Origin: JAKALD01 sp963817785
GTDB lineage: Bacteria > Pseudomonadota > Gammaproteobacteria > Burkholderiales > SG8-39
NCBI GenBank assembly: GCA_963817785.1
Contig: CAWFPL010000002.1
Coordinates: 682,001-746,000 of the forward strand
Reading direction: 5' to 3'
DNA length: 64,000 nt
This document shows, piece by piece, positions 27,267-36,116 of the stretch. Below the pieces are notes generated by a model that did no database searches, was not told the DNA's origin, and saw nothing but the letters and a program-made list of their open reading frames with translations. The translations under genes and the position numbers were made by a program. Each line of letters begins with the position of its first letter. Positions within the stretch are counted from its first letter, which is position 1.

Positions 27267-28235
27267 TCATTCGATCTGCGTACCCGAGATTTTTACCACG
27301 TCGCCCCAGATTTTCAGCTGCTTCATGAAGAACTTCTCCGACTGGTCCGCATTCAGGATCAGCGGCGTCGCACCCTGGCTGGCGAAACGCTCCTTTACCT
27401 CCGGCTCCCGCAGCATGCGGCCGATCCGATCGTTCAGCTTGGTGATGACGGCGTGAGGCGTCTTGAACGGAGCCATGATGCCGAACCACGAGACCAGGTC
27501 GAAACCGCGGACCCCGGCCTGCTGCATGGTCGGCACGTCGGGCAGCGCCGCGGTCCGGCGCGCACCGCTCACGGCGAGTGCTCGCAGCTTGCCGTCCTTG
27601 ATCAGGTTCACTACGGAGGGAGCATTGGCGAACATCATGCTCACGCGGCCGCCTATGACGTCGATCAGCGCCGGCGAGGTGCCCTTATAGGGGACGTGCA
27701 CCATGCTGATGCCAGCCACGTGATCCAGCATCGCACCGGACAGATGGAGGACGCTTCCCACGCCGGAGGAGCCGTACGTCAACTTGCCCGGATGACTCTT
27801 CGCGTATGCAATGACCTCCCGTACGGACTTGAAAGGGCTGTTCGCACCTACGACGAGCACGTTGTCGGTGGTTGCCAGCGTTGCGACGAGCCTCAGGTCG
27901 CGGCGCGCGCTGTAAGGTATGTTCTTGTACAGGGAAGGATTGACCGCGTTCGACCCTGACGTTCCGGCCAGCAGCGTGTAGCCGTCCGGTCGGGCCCTAG
28001 CGACGAGCGTCGAACCGATGTTACCGCCGGCGCCCGGATAGGGCTCGACAATGACGTCCTGGCCCAATTGCGTGCTGAGGGACTTGGCCACGATCTGGGC
28101 AAAGAACCCGTCCGTCCCGCCCGCGGCATAGGGGTTGATGATCTTTATCGGGTGGCTGGGATATGGAGCTGCAACGCCCACCCGTGCCAGGGTTGCGAGA
28201 ACGACTACGGCAGCCACTTTCAGTAGTTTTTTCAT
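27267..28235 (-). CDS. tctC: Tripartite tricarboxylate transporter substrate-binding protein (Bug/TctC family)
   Basis: This 322-residue periplasmic receptor has a signal peptide at residues 1-22. The mature part begins APYPSHPIKIINPYAAGGTDG, a typical Bug N-terminus with the ligand-gripping glycine loop, and continues with PGAGGNIGSTLVARARPDG and the HVPYKGTSPALIDVIGG block. GGAGGAGG lies close before the ATG. Bug proteins bind carboxylates or related small molecules. TctB and TctA downstream complete the transporter. Confidence 0.93.
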   Translation of the reverse strand: MKKLLKVAAVVVLATLARVGVAAPYPSHPIKIINPYAAGGTDGFFAQIVAKSLSTQLGQDVIVEPYPGAGGNIGSTLVARARPDGYTLLAGTSGSNAVNPSLYKNIPYSARRDLRLVATLATTDNVLVVGANSPFKSVREVIAYAKSHPGKLTYGSSGVGSVLHLSGAMLDHVAGISMVHVPYKGTSPALIDVIGGRVSMMFANAPSVVNLIKDGKLRALAVSGARRTAALPDVPTMQQAGVRGFDLVSWFGIMAPFKTPHAVITKLNDRIGRMLREPEVKERFASQGATPLILNADQSEKFFMKQLKIWGDVVKISGTQIE

Positions 28236-28325
28236 AGCGCCTCCTCCTGTCTAATAAATGCGCTGTGCTTCTCTGCACAATGTGCGTGCGGGGGCGCCGG
28301 GACTCTCCGCACGCATGTCCGAGAC

Positions 28326-29348
28326 TTACGCCGGCTCCGGCACCCCCGCCTTCAGCTTCGAGGTAAGCTTCAGCCCGAGGATCGCGCGCGCCTCGTCGGG
28401 ATCGGTCACGACCCGACGCCCCAGTCGTTCGGCAATACCGCGCACGAGCGCGACCATCTCGGAGTTCTTGCGGATGATCTCGTCCTTGTGCGGATAGACC
28501 CAGTAGCAGTCCTCGATCCCGACCCGGATCAATTGGGTCCCCATCAGAAGGCCCATCACCACGATCGGGAGCCAGTTGCGCCCGCCGGGATACACCCCGA
28601 CGATCGAGTCGGGCTCGGTGGCAAGCACCATGTTGTAGTTCGTAATCAGCTGCAGGTAGGACCAGGGATCCTGGTGGATCGTATGCGCATGGTGCTTGCC
28701 CAGGTGCAAATTGAAGATATAAGGCCTCTTCTTCGCGACGCCCGTGTCCAGCAGCTTGTGCTTGAAATCCCACATCACATAGGTGTCGTAGAGCTGAAAG
28801 ATCGGCTTGATGTCATGTTCCTCGAGCCACCTCACTCCGTCGATCACGTTCTGCGCCGGATGGAAAGTCCCCGTTGCACTAAGATGCCCGGCGCGCAGCA
28901 CCACGCTACCCTGGCAATACTTGTTCCCTTGCCCTAGCTGCAGTAGCTCGTCCGTTTCGTCGATATAGTCGACTTGCTCGCGCGCAGCCCAGGTGTGGGA
29001 CAGCGTCACGTAATCGCCAACTTCATCGAATACCTGCCCGAGGATGCGGGCCAGCAGCTTCGGGTTCGCTTGAGCGTTTCCCGTCTTCGGATCCCGCGGG
29101 TGCATGTGCACCGCCACGGCGCCGGCGCGAATCGAGTCGATCGTCTCCTGCACCTGATCCTCGATGCTGACCGGCACCGCGGGGAATCGCTTGCCGCCCA
29201 CCTGCCAGCCGGGACAGGCGCTCTCGATGATGACCGGCTTCGCCATGGTCATGATCCGCTCTTCCGTGTCGACGGGGAAATGCGCGGCCACGCGTTCGGG
29301 CGTGAACTCGGAAACGAGCTCCATTCCAGTAATCGATGATTTGCTCAA
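28326..29348 (-). CDS. BKACE family protein (3-keto-5-aminohexanoate cleavage enzyme, DUF849)
   Basis: This 340-residue zinc enzyme belongs to the family that condenses a beta-keto acid with acetyl-CoA to give acetoacetate and a new CoA ester. Predicted zinc ligands are His81 and His83 (HMHPRD). Glu42 (IIESACPG) and a late VGIEDC Glu complete the usual metal/active-site set. A TTG start at 29348 is favoured because AGGAGG lies five bases ahead. It is the first catabolic gene after the IclR regulator. The keto acid is not predictable; carnitine-type dehydrocarnitine cleavage is one family example. Confidence 0.88.
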   Translation of the reverse strand: MSKSSITGMELVSEFTPERVAAHFPVDTEERIMTMAKPVIIESACPGWQVGGKRFPAVPVSIEDQVQETIDSIRAGAVAVHMHPRDPKTGNAQANPKLLARILGQVFDEVGDYVTLSHTWAAREQVDYIDETDELLQLGQGNKYCQGSVVLRAGHLSATGTFHPAQNVIDGVRWLEEHDIKPIFQLYDTYVMWDFKHKLLDTGVAKKRPYIFNLHLGKHHAHTIHQDPWSYLQLITNYNMVLATEPDSIVGVYPGGRNWLPIVVMGLLMGTQLIRVGIEDCYWVYPHKDEIIRKNSEMVALVRGIAERLGRRVVTDPDEARAILGLKLTSKLKAGVPEPA

Positions 29349-29452
29349 GGTTGCCTCCTCTTTTGCCGTGGTGACGAAGAAGCCACAGCCAGCGCATGAC
29401 GGTCTTCCTCCCTCATGCGCACGTCTGCAGCGCTTACCTGAAACAAGGCGCT

Positions 29453-30244
29453 CTATCGCTGCAAGGCGTGTCTTCCCACGTCGGGAAGTGCTTTCCTTGC
29501 ACCCAATTTTTTCGAGAGCTTCGCGGCAGCAGCCGCGACGAGTTCGCCCTGCCTCTCCAGCTTCGGGCGTGTCAGCCGAACTTTTGGCCCGGATATATTG
29601 ATCGACCCGACCAGCCTCCCGGCGTCCCGAAAGACCGGTGCGGCGCTCGCCGCCTGCCCGAGCACTGTCTCGTCGGCACTGATCGCGTAACCACGCTCAC
29701 GAACGCGAACGAGCTCACGCCGGAGGGCGGGAAGATTCGTGATCGTCCCAGGCGCCACGGATTTGAGGGTCAGTCGATTGAGAAGGCTCTTGAGCTCCTC
29801 GTCCGGATACCACGCCAGCATCGCCTTCCCGGCTGCCCCGGCATACACCGGTTTGAGGCTGCCGACCTCCGGAGCTGCCCGCAGCTCATGCTCGCTCAGC
29901 ACGACGTCGATGGTCAGCCGCTCCGCGGCAACCGGAACCACCAGAGTGACCGTTTCCCCCGTGGACGTACGTAACGCCTCCAGGAATGGGCGTGCGGCCA
30001 TACGCAAGTCTTCGTGCTGGACGGCAAGCCTTCCGAAGCGCAGAAGCGCCGGCCCAATGTAATAACCTCCAGTCTCGAGTTCAAGCCGGAGGAAATCCAC
30101 TGCGAGCAGCGCCCGAACAAACCGATACGTGGTCGCCTTGCTCAATGCCACGTCAGTCGCAATTTCCGAGAGCGTAATCCCGGTCGGCTTCGCATTAACG
30201 CTAGCCAGAATCTGCACTGCGCGACTGAGCGCTCTAATTTCCAT
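29453..30244 (-). CDS. IclR family transcriptional regulator
   Basis: This 263-residue regulator has an N-terminal winged helix (RALSRAVQILASV, then TLSEIATDVALSKATTYRFVRAL near residues 18-45) and a C-terminal IclR effector domain with GxxxxPVYAGAAGKAMLAW. The in-frame extension upstream of 30244 lacks similarity and was excluded. It is cotranscribed with, or just upstream of, the BKACE-transporter genes and probably controls them in response to the substrate. A GCGTACG dyad lies about 80 bases upstream. Confidence 0.9.
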   Translation of the reverse strand: MEIRALSRAVQILASVNAKPTGITLSEIATDVALSKATTYRFVRALLAVDFLRLELETGGYYIGPALLRFGRLAVQHEDLRMAARPFLEALRTSTGETVTLVVPVAAERLTIDVVLSEHELRAAPEVGSLKPVYAGAAGKAMLAWYPDEELKSLLNRLTLKSVAPGTITNLPALRRELVRVRERGYAISADETVLGQAASAAPVFRDAGRLVGSINISGPKVRLTRPKLERQGELVAAAAAKLSKKLGARKALPDVGRHALQR

Positions 30245-30320
30245 CTGTTTTACGCAGTGAAACTCATGGTTTACTGGGTGACACGTTAACAATGCCCGAG
30301 TACACGTGTCAATATGTTTG

Positions 30321-30343
30321 GCGTACGAGGTTACGCCGTACGC
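30321..30343. promoter_or_regulatory. Inverted repeat upstream of the IclR gene, candidate operator
   Basis: GCGTACG and CGTACGC are separated by nine bases, about 77 bases before the regulator start. Position and symmetry suit an IclR-type autoregulatory site. No promoter boxes are clear. Confidence 0.35.
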
Positions 30344-30359
30344 GGTGTTAGGTTTAGAC

Positions 30360-30470
30360 CTGTCTCTGGGCTTGCTCCGATATGACACTTTCGATAGGGG
30401 CGAAGATGAGATCGGAGGTGTCAGATGGAGCGACGGAGATTTACGAAGGACTTCAAGCGGCAAGCCCTTT
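30360..30470 (+). mobile_element. Truncated IS3-family end with start of orfA
   Basis: From ATG 30425 the translation begins MERRRFTKDFKRQA, which resembles the first residues of IS3-family OrfA (helix-turn-helix). The similarity stops after about 14 residues and the rest of the element is absent. The sequence TGTCTCTGGGC near 30361 may be part of its terminal repeat. The fragment lies where base composition returns to the GC-rich background. Confidence 0.5.
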
Positions 30471-30629
30471 TGCTCGGGCAAGAAATAAAAGAAATAAAGG
30501 CAACAAAAAGGGAGCGGGGTGGGGGGGGGGGGGATTTGGCGGGCGCTGTTCACCCGCTCTGGCAAAGACTACCTGGCCGCGCCCGGGCTTCGGCTCGGCA
30601 GCGCATGTCATAAGGGTTGATTCACCGCA
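30471..30629. other. Spacer with a 13-G homopolymer
   Basis: An A-rich stretch is followed by 13 consecutive G at 30521-30533 and then the 5' region of the hydrolase gene. No gene is evident. The run lies about 100 bases before the hydrolase start. Confidence 0.5.
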
Positions 30630-31529
30630 ATGACGCGCATGCCTCGGATAGAGCACGGTTACGCCTCCGTCAACGGAGTGCGGCTGCACTACGCTACGGC
30701 GGGCACGGGCAGGCTGATGCTGTTCCTGCACGGCTTCCCGGAATTCTGGCGCGCCTGGCAGCATCCGCTCGAGCATTTCGGCGCGCGCGGCTGGCGCGCG
30801 CTCGCGCCCGACCTGCGCGGCTACAACCTCTCGGACAAGCCCGCGGGGGTCGAGCAGTACAAGGCGAAGACGCTGATCGCCGACGTCGCGCGGCTCGCCG
30901 CGCGCTTCAGCGCCGAACCGTTCGTGCTGGTTGCCCACGACTGGGGCGGAGCGCTCGCCTGGGGCTTGGCGATCGCGCACCCCGAGCTGCTTTCGCACCT
31001 GGTGATCGTCAACGCCCCGCATCCCTACACCTTCTGGCGCGAGCTCGCGCACAACCCGGCGCAGCAGAAGGCGAGCGCTTACATGCTGCTGCTGCGCGAC
31101 GCGAAGGCCGAGCGCGTGCTGTCGGAGAACGGCTACGCGCGCCTCGGGCGCATGGTGTTCGACGAATCGGGCGGTGCCTTCAGCGCCGCCGACCAGGCGG
31201 CCTACCGCGAAGCCTGGGCGCAGCCGGGCGCGCTCACCGGCGGCCTCAACTACTATCGCGCCTCGCCGCTGTATCCGCCCTCCGCGGCGGACACGGGCGC
31301 CGCGCGCCTCGCGTTGCGGCCGCAGGATTTCATGGTGCGCGTGCCGACGCTGGTGCTGTGGGGCGAGCGCGACCGGGCGCTGCTGCCCGGCTGCCTGGGC
31401 GGCCTGGAGCAATGCGTGCCCGATCTGGCGGTGCGGCGGGTGCCCGGCGCCTCGCACTGGATCGTGCACGAGCAGCCCGCCCTGGTGTGCAGCGAAATCG
31501 AGCGCTTCGTTTCGGCGCCGCGTGCTTAG
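30630..31529 (+). CDS. Alpha/beta hydrolase, epoxide hydrolase-like
   Basis: This 299-residue alpha/beta hydrolase has the oxyanion HGFPEFW motif near residue 34 and the nucleophile Asp in AHDWGG near residue 110. An acid Asp is in WGERDRAL and the base His in GASHW. An Asp nucleophile next to Trp and a cap NYYR tyrosine point to epoxide hydrolase rather than esterase; haloalkane dehalogenase-like chemistry is the alternative. It is the first gene of a tight five-gene operon continuing with MaoC, cyclase, SDR and GMC genes. Confidence 0.85.
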   Translation: MTRMPRIEHGYASVNGVRLHYATAGTGRLMLFLHGFPEFWRAWQHPLEHFGARGWRALAPDLRGYNLSDKPAGVEQYKAKTLIADVARLAARFSAEPFVLVAHDWGGALAWGLAIAHPELLSHLVIVNAPHPYTFWRELAHNPAQQKASAYMLLLRDAKAERVLSENGYARLGRMVFDESGGAFSAADQAAYREAWAQPGALTGGLNYYRASPLYPPSAADTGAARLALRPQDFMVRVPTLVLWGERDRALLPGCLGGLEQCVPDLAVRRVPGASHWIVHEQPALVCSEIERFVSAPRA

Positions 31530-31561
31530 AATCGGGGCCTGGGCGTCATCGAGGGGGAAGC

Positions 31562-32017
31562 ATGGGCACGCAAGCCGTCACCATCCGCGGGCTCGAGAAC
31601 CGGGTGGGCGAGGAGATCGGCGTCTCGCCCTGGCTCGAGATCACGCAGGAGCGCATCGACCTGTTCGCCAAGGCGATCGACGACCACCAGTGGATCCACG
31701 TCGATCGCGAGCGCGCCCGCAGCTCGCCCTACGGCACCACCATCGCGCACGGCTTTCTTACGCTCTCGCTGCTGTCGCATCTGAGCGAGATCACGTTTTC
31801 ATTCTCCGATCGCAAGATGGGGGTCAACTACGGGCTGAACCGGGTGCGCTTCACCGCACCGGTGCCTTCAGGCTCGAAGGTGCGGGCGCGCTTCACGCTG
31901 GCGAAGTACGAGAAGATCGAAGGCGGCGTGCAGGTGACCTGGAACGTGGTCATGGAGCGCGAGGGCGGCGACAAGCCGGTGATGGTCGCCGAGACGATCG
32001 CGCGGCACTACTACTGA
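31562..32017 (+). CDS. MaoC family dehydratase
   Basis: This 151-residue single hotdog protein matches R-specific enoyl-CoA hydratase/MaoC. The motif DDHQWIHVDRERA followed by SPYGTTIAHGFLTLSL carries the catalytic Asp/His pair. It probably hydrates an unsaturated CoA ester. ATG 31562 is 32 bases after the hydrolase stop, and the cyclase gene starts 11 bases after its own stop. Confidence 0.9.
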   Translation: MGTQAVTIRGLENRVGEEIGVSPWLEITQERIDLFAKAIDDHQWIHVDRERARSSPYGTTIAHGFLTLSLLSHLSEITFSFSDRKMGVNYGLNRVRFTAPVPSGSKVRARFTLAKYEKIEGGVQVTWNVVMEREGGDKPVMVAETIARHYY

Positions 32018-32028
32018 GGGGACGCGCG

Positions 32029-33087
32029 ATGGCACAGCGATGGAAGCACAGGCCGCCGGGCTCGAGCTGGGGCGAGTTCGGCGCGGACGACCAGCGCGGC
32101 CGCATGAACCTGGTGACGCGCGAGAAGGTGCTGCAGGGCGTGGCCGAAGTGAAGGAAGGCGTCGCATTCTGCCTGTCGCTGCCGCTCGACTATCCGGGCG
32201 GCAACGCGCTCAATCCGCGGCGCGGCCCGCCGCGCCTGTTCGCCACGCTGCGCGACGGCAAGCAAGCGGGCAAGCAGAACTTCTGCTGGCCGCTCGCCGA
32301 GGACCACCCGGAGCTCACCGACGTGGTGTGCGACGACCTGGTGCTGCTGACGCTGCAGTACTCGACGCAGTGGGACTCGTTCGCGCACATCGGCGGCCTG
32401 TTCGACGCCGACGGCGACGGCAAGCCGGAGGTCGTGTTCTACAACGGCTTTCGCGCCGGCGAGCACGTCAAGCCCGCGCCCGAGAACCCGGCCGCGGCCG
32501 AGCCCTGGGCGAGGTACGAGGGCACGCGCGCCGAGGCGCTCGGCATCCAGAACCTCGCCGAGCACGGGGCGCAGGGACGCGGGGTGATGATCGACCTGCA
32601 CGCCCACTTCGGCCGCCGGCGCCACGCGGTGGGCTACGACGAGCTGATGCGCGTGCTCGAGGCCGACCGCGTCGCGGTCGAGCGCGGCGACATGGTGTGC
32701 CTGTACACCGGCTTCGCCGACGTGATCCTGGAGCTGAGGAAAAACCCCGACCCGAAGCTGCTGCACGACACCTGCACCGGCCTGGACGGGCGCGACGACA
32801 AGCTGCTCAACTGGATCTCCGACAGCGGCCTGGCCTGCCTGATCGCCGACAATTACGCGGTGGAGATCATCCCGGCGAGCCTGTTCAAACCCAAGCCGCA
32901 CGCCATGATGCCGCTGCACGAGCACTGCATCTTCAAGAACGGCATCCACCTCGGCGAGCTGTGGTATCTCACGGCGCTCGCGCGCTGGCTGCGCGAGCGC
33001 AAGCGCAACCGTTTCCTGCTCACCGCGCCGCCGCTGCGGCTGCCCGGGGCGGTGGGCTCGCCGGCGACGCCGGTGGCGACGGTCTAG
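32029..33087 (+). CDS. Cyclase family protein (PF04199, kynurenine formamidase-like)
   Basis: This 352-residue putative metal-dependent hydrolase of the cyclase family acts on lactones, amides or cyclised substrates. The signature QWDSFAHIGG near residue 112 stands where many members have HxGTHxDxxxH, and DLHAHFGRRRHAV follows near residue 195. It is longer than bacterial formamidases but normal for the catabolic subgroup. It starts 11 bases after MaoC and ends eight bases before the SDR gene. The substrate is unknown. Confidence 0.85.
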   Translation: MAQRWKHRPPGSSWGEFGADDQRGRMNLVTREKVLQGVAEVKEGVAFCLSLPLDYPGGNALNPRRGPPRLFATLRDGKQAGKQNFCWPLAEDHPELTDVVCDDLVLLTLQYSTQWDSFAHIGGLFDADGDGKPEVVFYNGFRAGEHVKPAPENPAAAEPWARYEGTRAEALGIQNLAEHGAQGRGVMIDLHAHFGRRRHAVGYDELMRVLEADRVAVERGDMVCLYTGFADVILELRKNPDPKLLHDTCTGLDGRDDKLLNWISDSGLACLIADNYAVEIIPASLFKPKPHAMMPLHEHCIFKNGIHLGELWYLTALARWLRERKRNRFLLTAPPLRLPGAVGSPATPVATV

Positions 33088-33095
33088 GGGCGCGC

Positions 33096-33854
33096 ATGGA
33101 CGACAGGGTCGCCATCGTCACCGGCTCGGCCTCGGGCATCGGCGCCGCCTGCGCCATGGAGCTCGCGCGGCGCGGCTGGCGCGTGGCGGTGAACTACTCG
33201 AAGAGCGAGCGCCAGGCGCGCGAAGTGGCGGCGCAATGCGCGCAGGCGATCGCGGTGCAGGCCGACGTCTCCGAGGACGTGCAATGCCGCCGCCTGGTCC
33301 AGGCGGCGCTCGACCGATGGGGCCGGCTGGACGCGCTGGTGAACAACGCCGGCACCACCAAGTTCGTGCCGCACGGCGAGCTGGAGGGCCTCTCGGCCGA
33401 GGACTTCCAGCGCATCTACGCCACCAACGTCGTCGCTGCGTTCCAGATGTGCCGCGCCGCCGCGCCCGAGCTGAAGCGCTCGCGGGGCGCGATCGTCAAC
33501 GTGTCTTCGCTCGCCGCGCTGCTCGGCACCGGCTCGTCGATCGCCTATGCCGCCTCCAAGGCCGCGCTCGACACCGTGTCGATGTCGCTCGCGCGCGTGC
33601 TGGCGCCCGAGGTCCGTCTCAACGTCGTGGCGCCGGGCTTCGTCGATACGCCGTGGCTGGTCGCCGGCTATGGCGCGCAGCGCTACGCGCGCCTGCGCGA
33701 CGCCTACGCCTCGATGGCGCCGCTCAAATCCGTCGCGCAGCCGAGGGACATCGCCGAGGCGGTGGCGTGGCTGCTCGAGGCCGGCGCCCAGGTCACCGGG
33801 CAGATCCTGTACGTCGACGGCGGCATGCACGTCGCGCCGCCGCGCAAGGCCTAG
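33096..33854 (+). CDS. SDR family oxidoreductase
   Basis: This 252-residue classical short-chain dehydrogenase has TGSASGIG at residues 9-16, NNAG near 85, NVSSLAALLG with the catalytic Ser, YAASK with Tyr/Lys, and a final VDGG. It would oxidise or reduce a secondary alcohol/ketone in the same pathway as the flanking cyclase and GMC proteins; the coding gaps are 8 and 13 bases. The substrate cannot be assigned. Confidence 0.9.
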   Translation: MDDRVAIVTGSASGIGAACAMELARRGWRVAVNYSKSERQAREVAAQCAQAIAVQADVSEDVQCRRLVQAALDRWGRLDALVNNAGTTKFVPHGELEGLSAEDFQRIYATNVVAAFQMCRAAAPELKRSRGAIVNVSSLAALLGTGSSIAYAASKAALDTVSMSLARVLAPEVRLNVVAPGFVDTPWLVAGYGAQRYARLRDAYASMAPLKSVAQPRDIAEAVAWLLEAGAQVTGQILYVDGGMHVAPPRKA

Positions 33855-33867
33855 CGGCGGCGCCCGC

Positions 33868-35481
33868 ATGGCGCGCGACCCGACCTACGACTACGTGATC
33901 GTCGGCGCCGGCTCGGCGGGCTGCGTGCTCGCCAACCGGCTCACGGCAGACGGAAGATCGCGCGTGCTGCTCCTCGAGGCCGGGCCGCGCGACGCCAACT
34001 TCTGGATCCACGTGCCGCTCGGCTATGGCAAGCTGTTCGCGCGCACCGACGTCAACTGGGCCTACCAGTCCGAGCCCGAGCCGGCGCTCGGCGGCCGGCG
34101 GGTGTTCACGCCGCGCGGCAAGGTGCTGGGCGGCTCCTCGTCGATCAACGGCCTGGTGTACATCCGCGGCCAGCGCGAGGACTTCGACGGCTGGGGCGTT
34201 CCGGGCTGGAGCTTCGGCGAGCTGCTGCCGTATTTCAGGAAGTCCGAGGACCAGAGCCGCGGCGCCGACGCCTGGCACGGCGCGGGCGGCCCGCTCGCGG
34301 TCTCGGACCTCGAGCGGCACGAGCTCGCCGACGCCTTCATCGCCTCGGCCGAGGCGCTCGGCGTCCCGCGCAACGACGACTTCAACGGCGAGCGCCAGGA
34401 GGGCACCGGTTACTACCAGGCCACCGCGCGCAACGGCCGGCGCTGCAGCGCGGCGGTCGGCTACCTGCGTCCGGCGATGAAGCGCGCCAATCTGCGCATC
34501 GAGGTGGAGGCGCTCGCCACGCGCGTGCTGTTCGAGGGCAAACGCGCGGCGCGCATCGAATACCGGCAAGGCGGAACGACGCGCACTGCCCGTGCCGCGC
34601 GCGAAGTGATCCTCGCCGGGGGCGCGTTCAACTCGCCGCAGCTGCTGCAGCTTTCCGGGGTCGGGCCGCGCGCGCTGCTCGAGCGCCACGGCGTCAGGGC
34701 CGTGCACGACGCGCCGGGGGTGGGCGAGGACCTGCAGGACCACTTCTACGCGCGCACCTTCTGGCGCTGCAACCGCCCGATCACGCTCAACGACGACATG
34801 GCGAGCCGCTGGCGCCAGCTCGGCATCGGGCTGCGCTACGTGCTCGCGCGCCGCGGGCCGCTCACCATCAGCGCCGGGCAGGCCGCCGCCTTCGTGCGCA
34901 CGCGTCCCGGGCTCGCGCGCCCGGACGCGCAGATCTACTTCATCAACTTCTCGACCGCGAAGCGCGGCGGGCTGCTGCACCCGTTCTCCGGCTTTACCTG
35001 CTCGGTGTCGCAGCTGCAGCCCGAATCGCGCGGCTGGGTGCGCATTCGCTCGCCCGACCCGGCGGCGGCTCCGGCGATCCACTACAACTACCTCGCCACC
35101 GAGAGCGACCGTCGCATGATGGTCGAAGGCCTCAAGTTCGTACGGCGCCTCGCCAACATGCCGCCGCTGCGCGACTACGTCGCCGGCGAGTACCTGCCGG
35201 GAGAGCGCGTGCAGAGCGACGACGCCTGGCTCGCGTTCTGCCGCGAGGCCGGCGACACCGTGTTCCATCCGACTTCCACCTGCCGCATGGGCACGGACGC
35301 GCGCGCGGTGGTGGACGAGCGGCTGCGCGTGCGCGGGCTCGAGGCGCTGCGCGTCATCGACGCCTCGGTGATGCCGGCGGTGATCTCGGGCAATACCAAC
35401 GCCGCGGTGATCGCCGTTGCGGAGAAGGGCGCCGACCTGGTGCGCGCGGATGCGGCCGGCGCCGCCCCCGGCGCGCGCTGA
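33868..35481 (+). CDS. GMC family oxidoreductase
   Basis: This is a 537-residue FAD-dependent alcohol dehydrogenase. FAD binding is IVGAGSAGCVLANRL from residue 10. GMC signatures are PRGKVLGGSSSING and GAFNSPQLLQLSGVG, the active-site His is in FHPTSTCRMG and the Asn in ISGNTNA. It shares layout and many residues with the GMC protein encoded at 20379, but is written in GC-rich host-like codons. It is the last enzyme gene of the 30.6-35.5 kb operon. Confidence 0.92.
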   Translation: MARDPTYDYVIVGAGSAGCVLANRLTADGRSRVLLLEAGPRDANFWIHVPLGYGKLFARTDVNWAYQSEPEPALGGRRVFTPRGKVLGGSSSINGLVYIRGQREDFDGWGVPGWSFGELLPYFRKSEDQSRGADAWHGAGGPLAVSDLERHELADAFIASAEALGVPRNDDFNGERQEGTGYYQATARNGRRCSAAVGYLRPAMKRANLRIEVEALATRVLFEGKRAARIEYRQGGTTRTARAAREVILAGGAFNSPQLLQLSGVGPRALLERHGVRAVHDAPGVGEDLQDHFYARTFWRCNRPITLNDDMASRWRQLGIGLRYVLARRGPLTISAGQAAAFVRTRPGLARPDAQIYFINFSTAKRGGLLHPFSGFTCSVSQLQPESRGWVRIRSPDPAAAPAIHYNYLATESDRRMMVEGLKFVRRLANMPPLRDYVAGEYLPGERVQSDDAWLAFCREAGDTVFHPTSTCRMGTDARAVVDERLRVRGLEALRVIDASVMPAVISGNTNAAVIAVAEKGADLVRADAAGAAPGAR

Positions 35482-35507
35482 CGCAGGATCCGCTCGGGCA
35501 GTCGCCG

Positions 35508-35858
35508 ATGTGGCAAACCCTGGCCCTTCTCCTGGTCGTCGCCGCAGCCCTGTTCTGGGTCGACAGTCTGCGCGCCCGCGAGCGCGCGGTGGCTGCGGGG
35601 CGCGCGGCCTGCGAGCGCTACGGCGTGCAGTTCCTCGACGAGACCGTGGCCTTCGTCCGGCTGCGCTTGGCGCGCAACGCCGCGGGGCGGCTGCGGTTGC
35701 GGCGCAATTACAGCTTCGAGTTTTCCGACACCGGGAATAATCGGCGGCCCGGCAGCATCGCGGTGCTGGGCGCCGAGCTCGACGACCTGCAGATGGAGCC
35801 GTATCCGATCCGCGGCGGGCTGAACGGGCCGGACGCTGGGCACCCGCGCCTGCAATGA
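35508..35858 (+). CDS. DUF3301 domain-containing protein
   Basis: This 116-residue protein has one N-terminal membrane helix (residues 3-18) and the DUF3301 core: a Cys followed by GVQFLDETV, then LRLRRNYSFEFSDTG. Members are small membrane-anchored proteins of beta- and gamma-proteobacteria with no known function. It starts 26 bases after the GMC gene and may be cotranscribed. Confidence 0.75.
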   Translation: MWQTLALLLVVAAALFWVDSLRARERAVAAGRAACERYGVQFLDETVAFVRLRLARNAAGRLRLRRNYSFEFSDTGNNRRPGSIAVLGAELDDLQMEPYPIRGGLNGPDAGHPRLQ

Positions 35859-36116
35859 GCTGGCGGCCAGCCGCTCGCGAAACCCCCGTTTGGGGGGTAG
35901 GATTCTTCCCGCGCGATCGCCGCGCCGGCTGGCGCAGCGCCTTACCCCCCGGGGGAGGACCTGACCGGAACCGCCTTACAGCGGTGCCGGCCGATGCGCC
36001 ATCTCTAGCGATTGGAGGCGTGGCTTGGGAGGACTGAATGAAGCGCAGAGCGAGCGCGTAGCGCGCCGGGCGGGGGTGAGGCGGCCCCGCAGCGCCTCGG
36101 TCCGGGGGCGCGCGCA

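Larger units (their letters stand above)
20204..30460. other. Probable acquired catabolic segment of different base composition
   Basis: Compared with both sides, this stretch is visibly less GC-rich and uses more A/T-ending codons. All nine genes run on the minus strand as one or two transcripts. It is bordered by an IS256 element on the left and by the truncated start of an IS3-family orfA on the right. Transfer is an inference from composition and borders. Confidence 0.65.
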
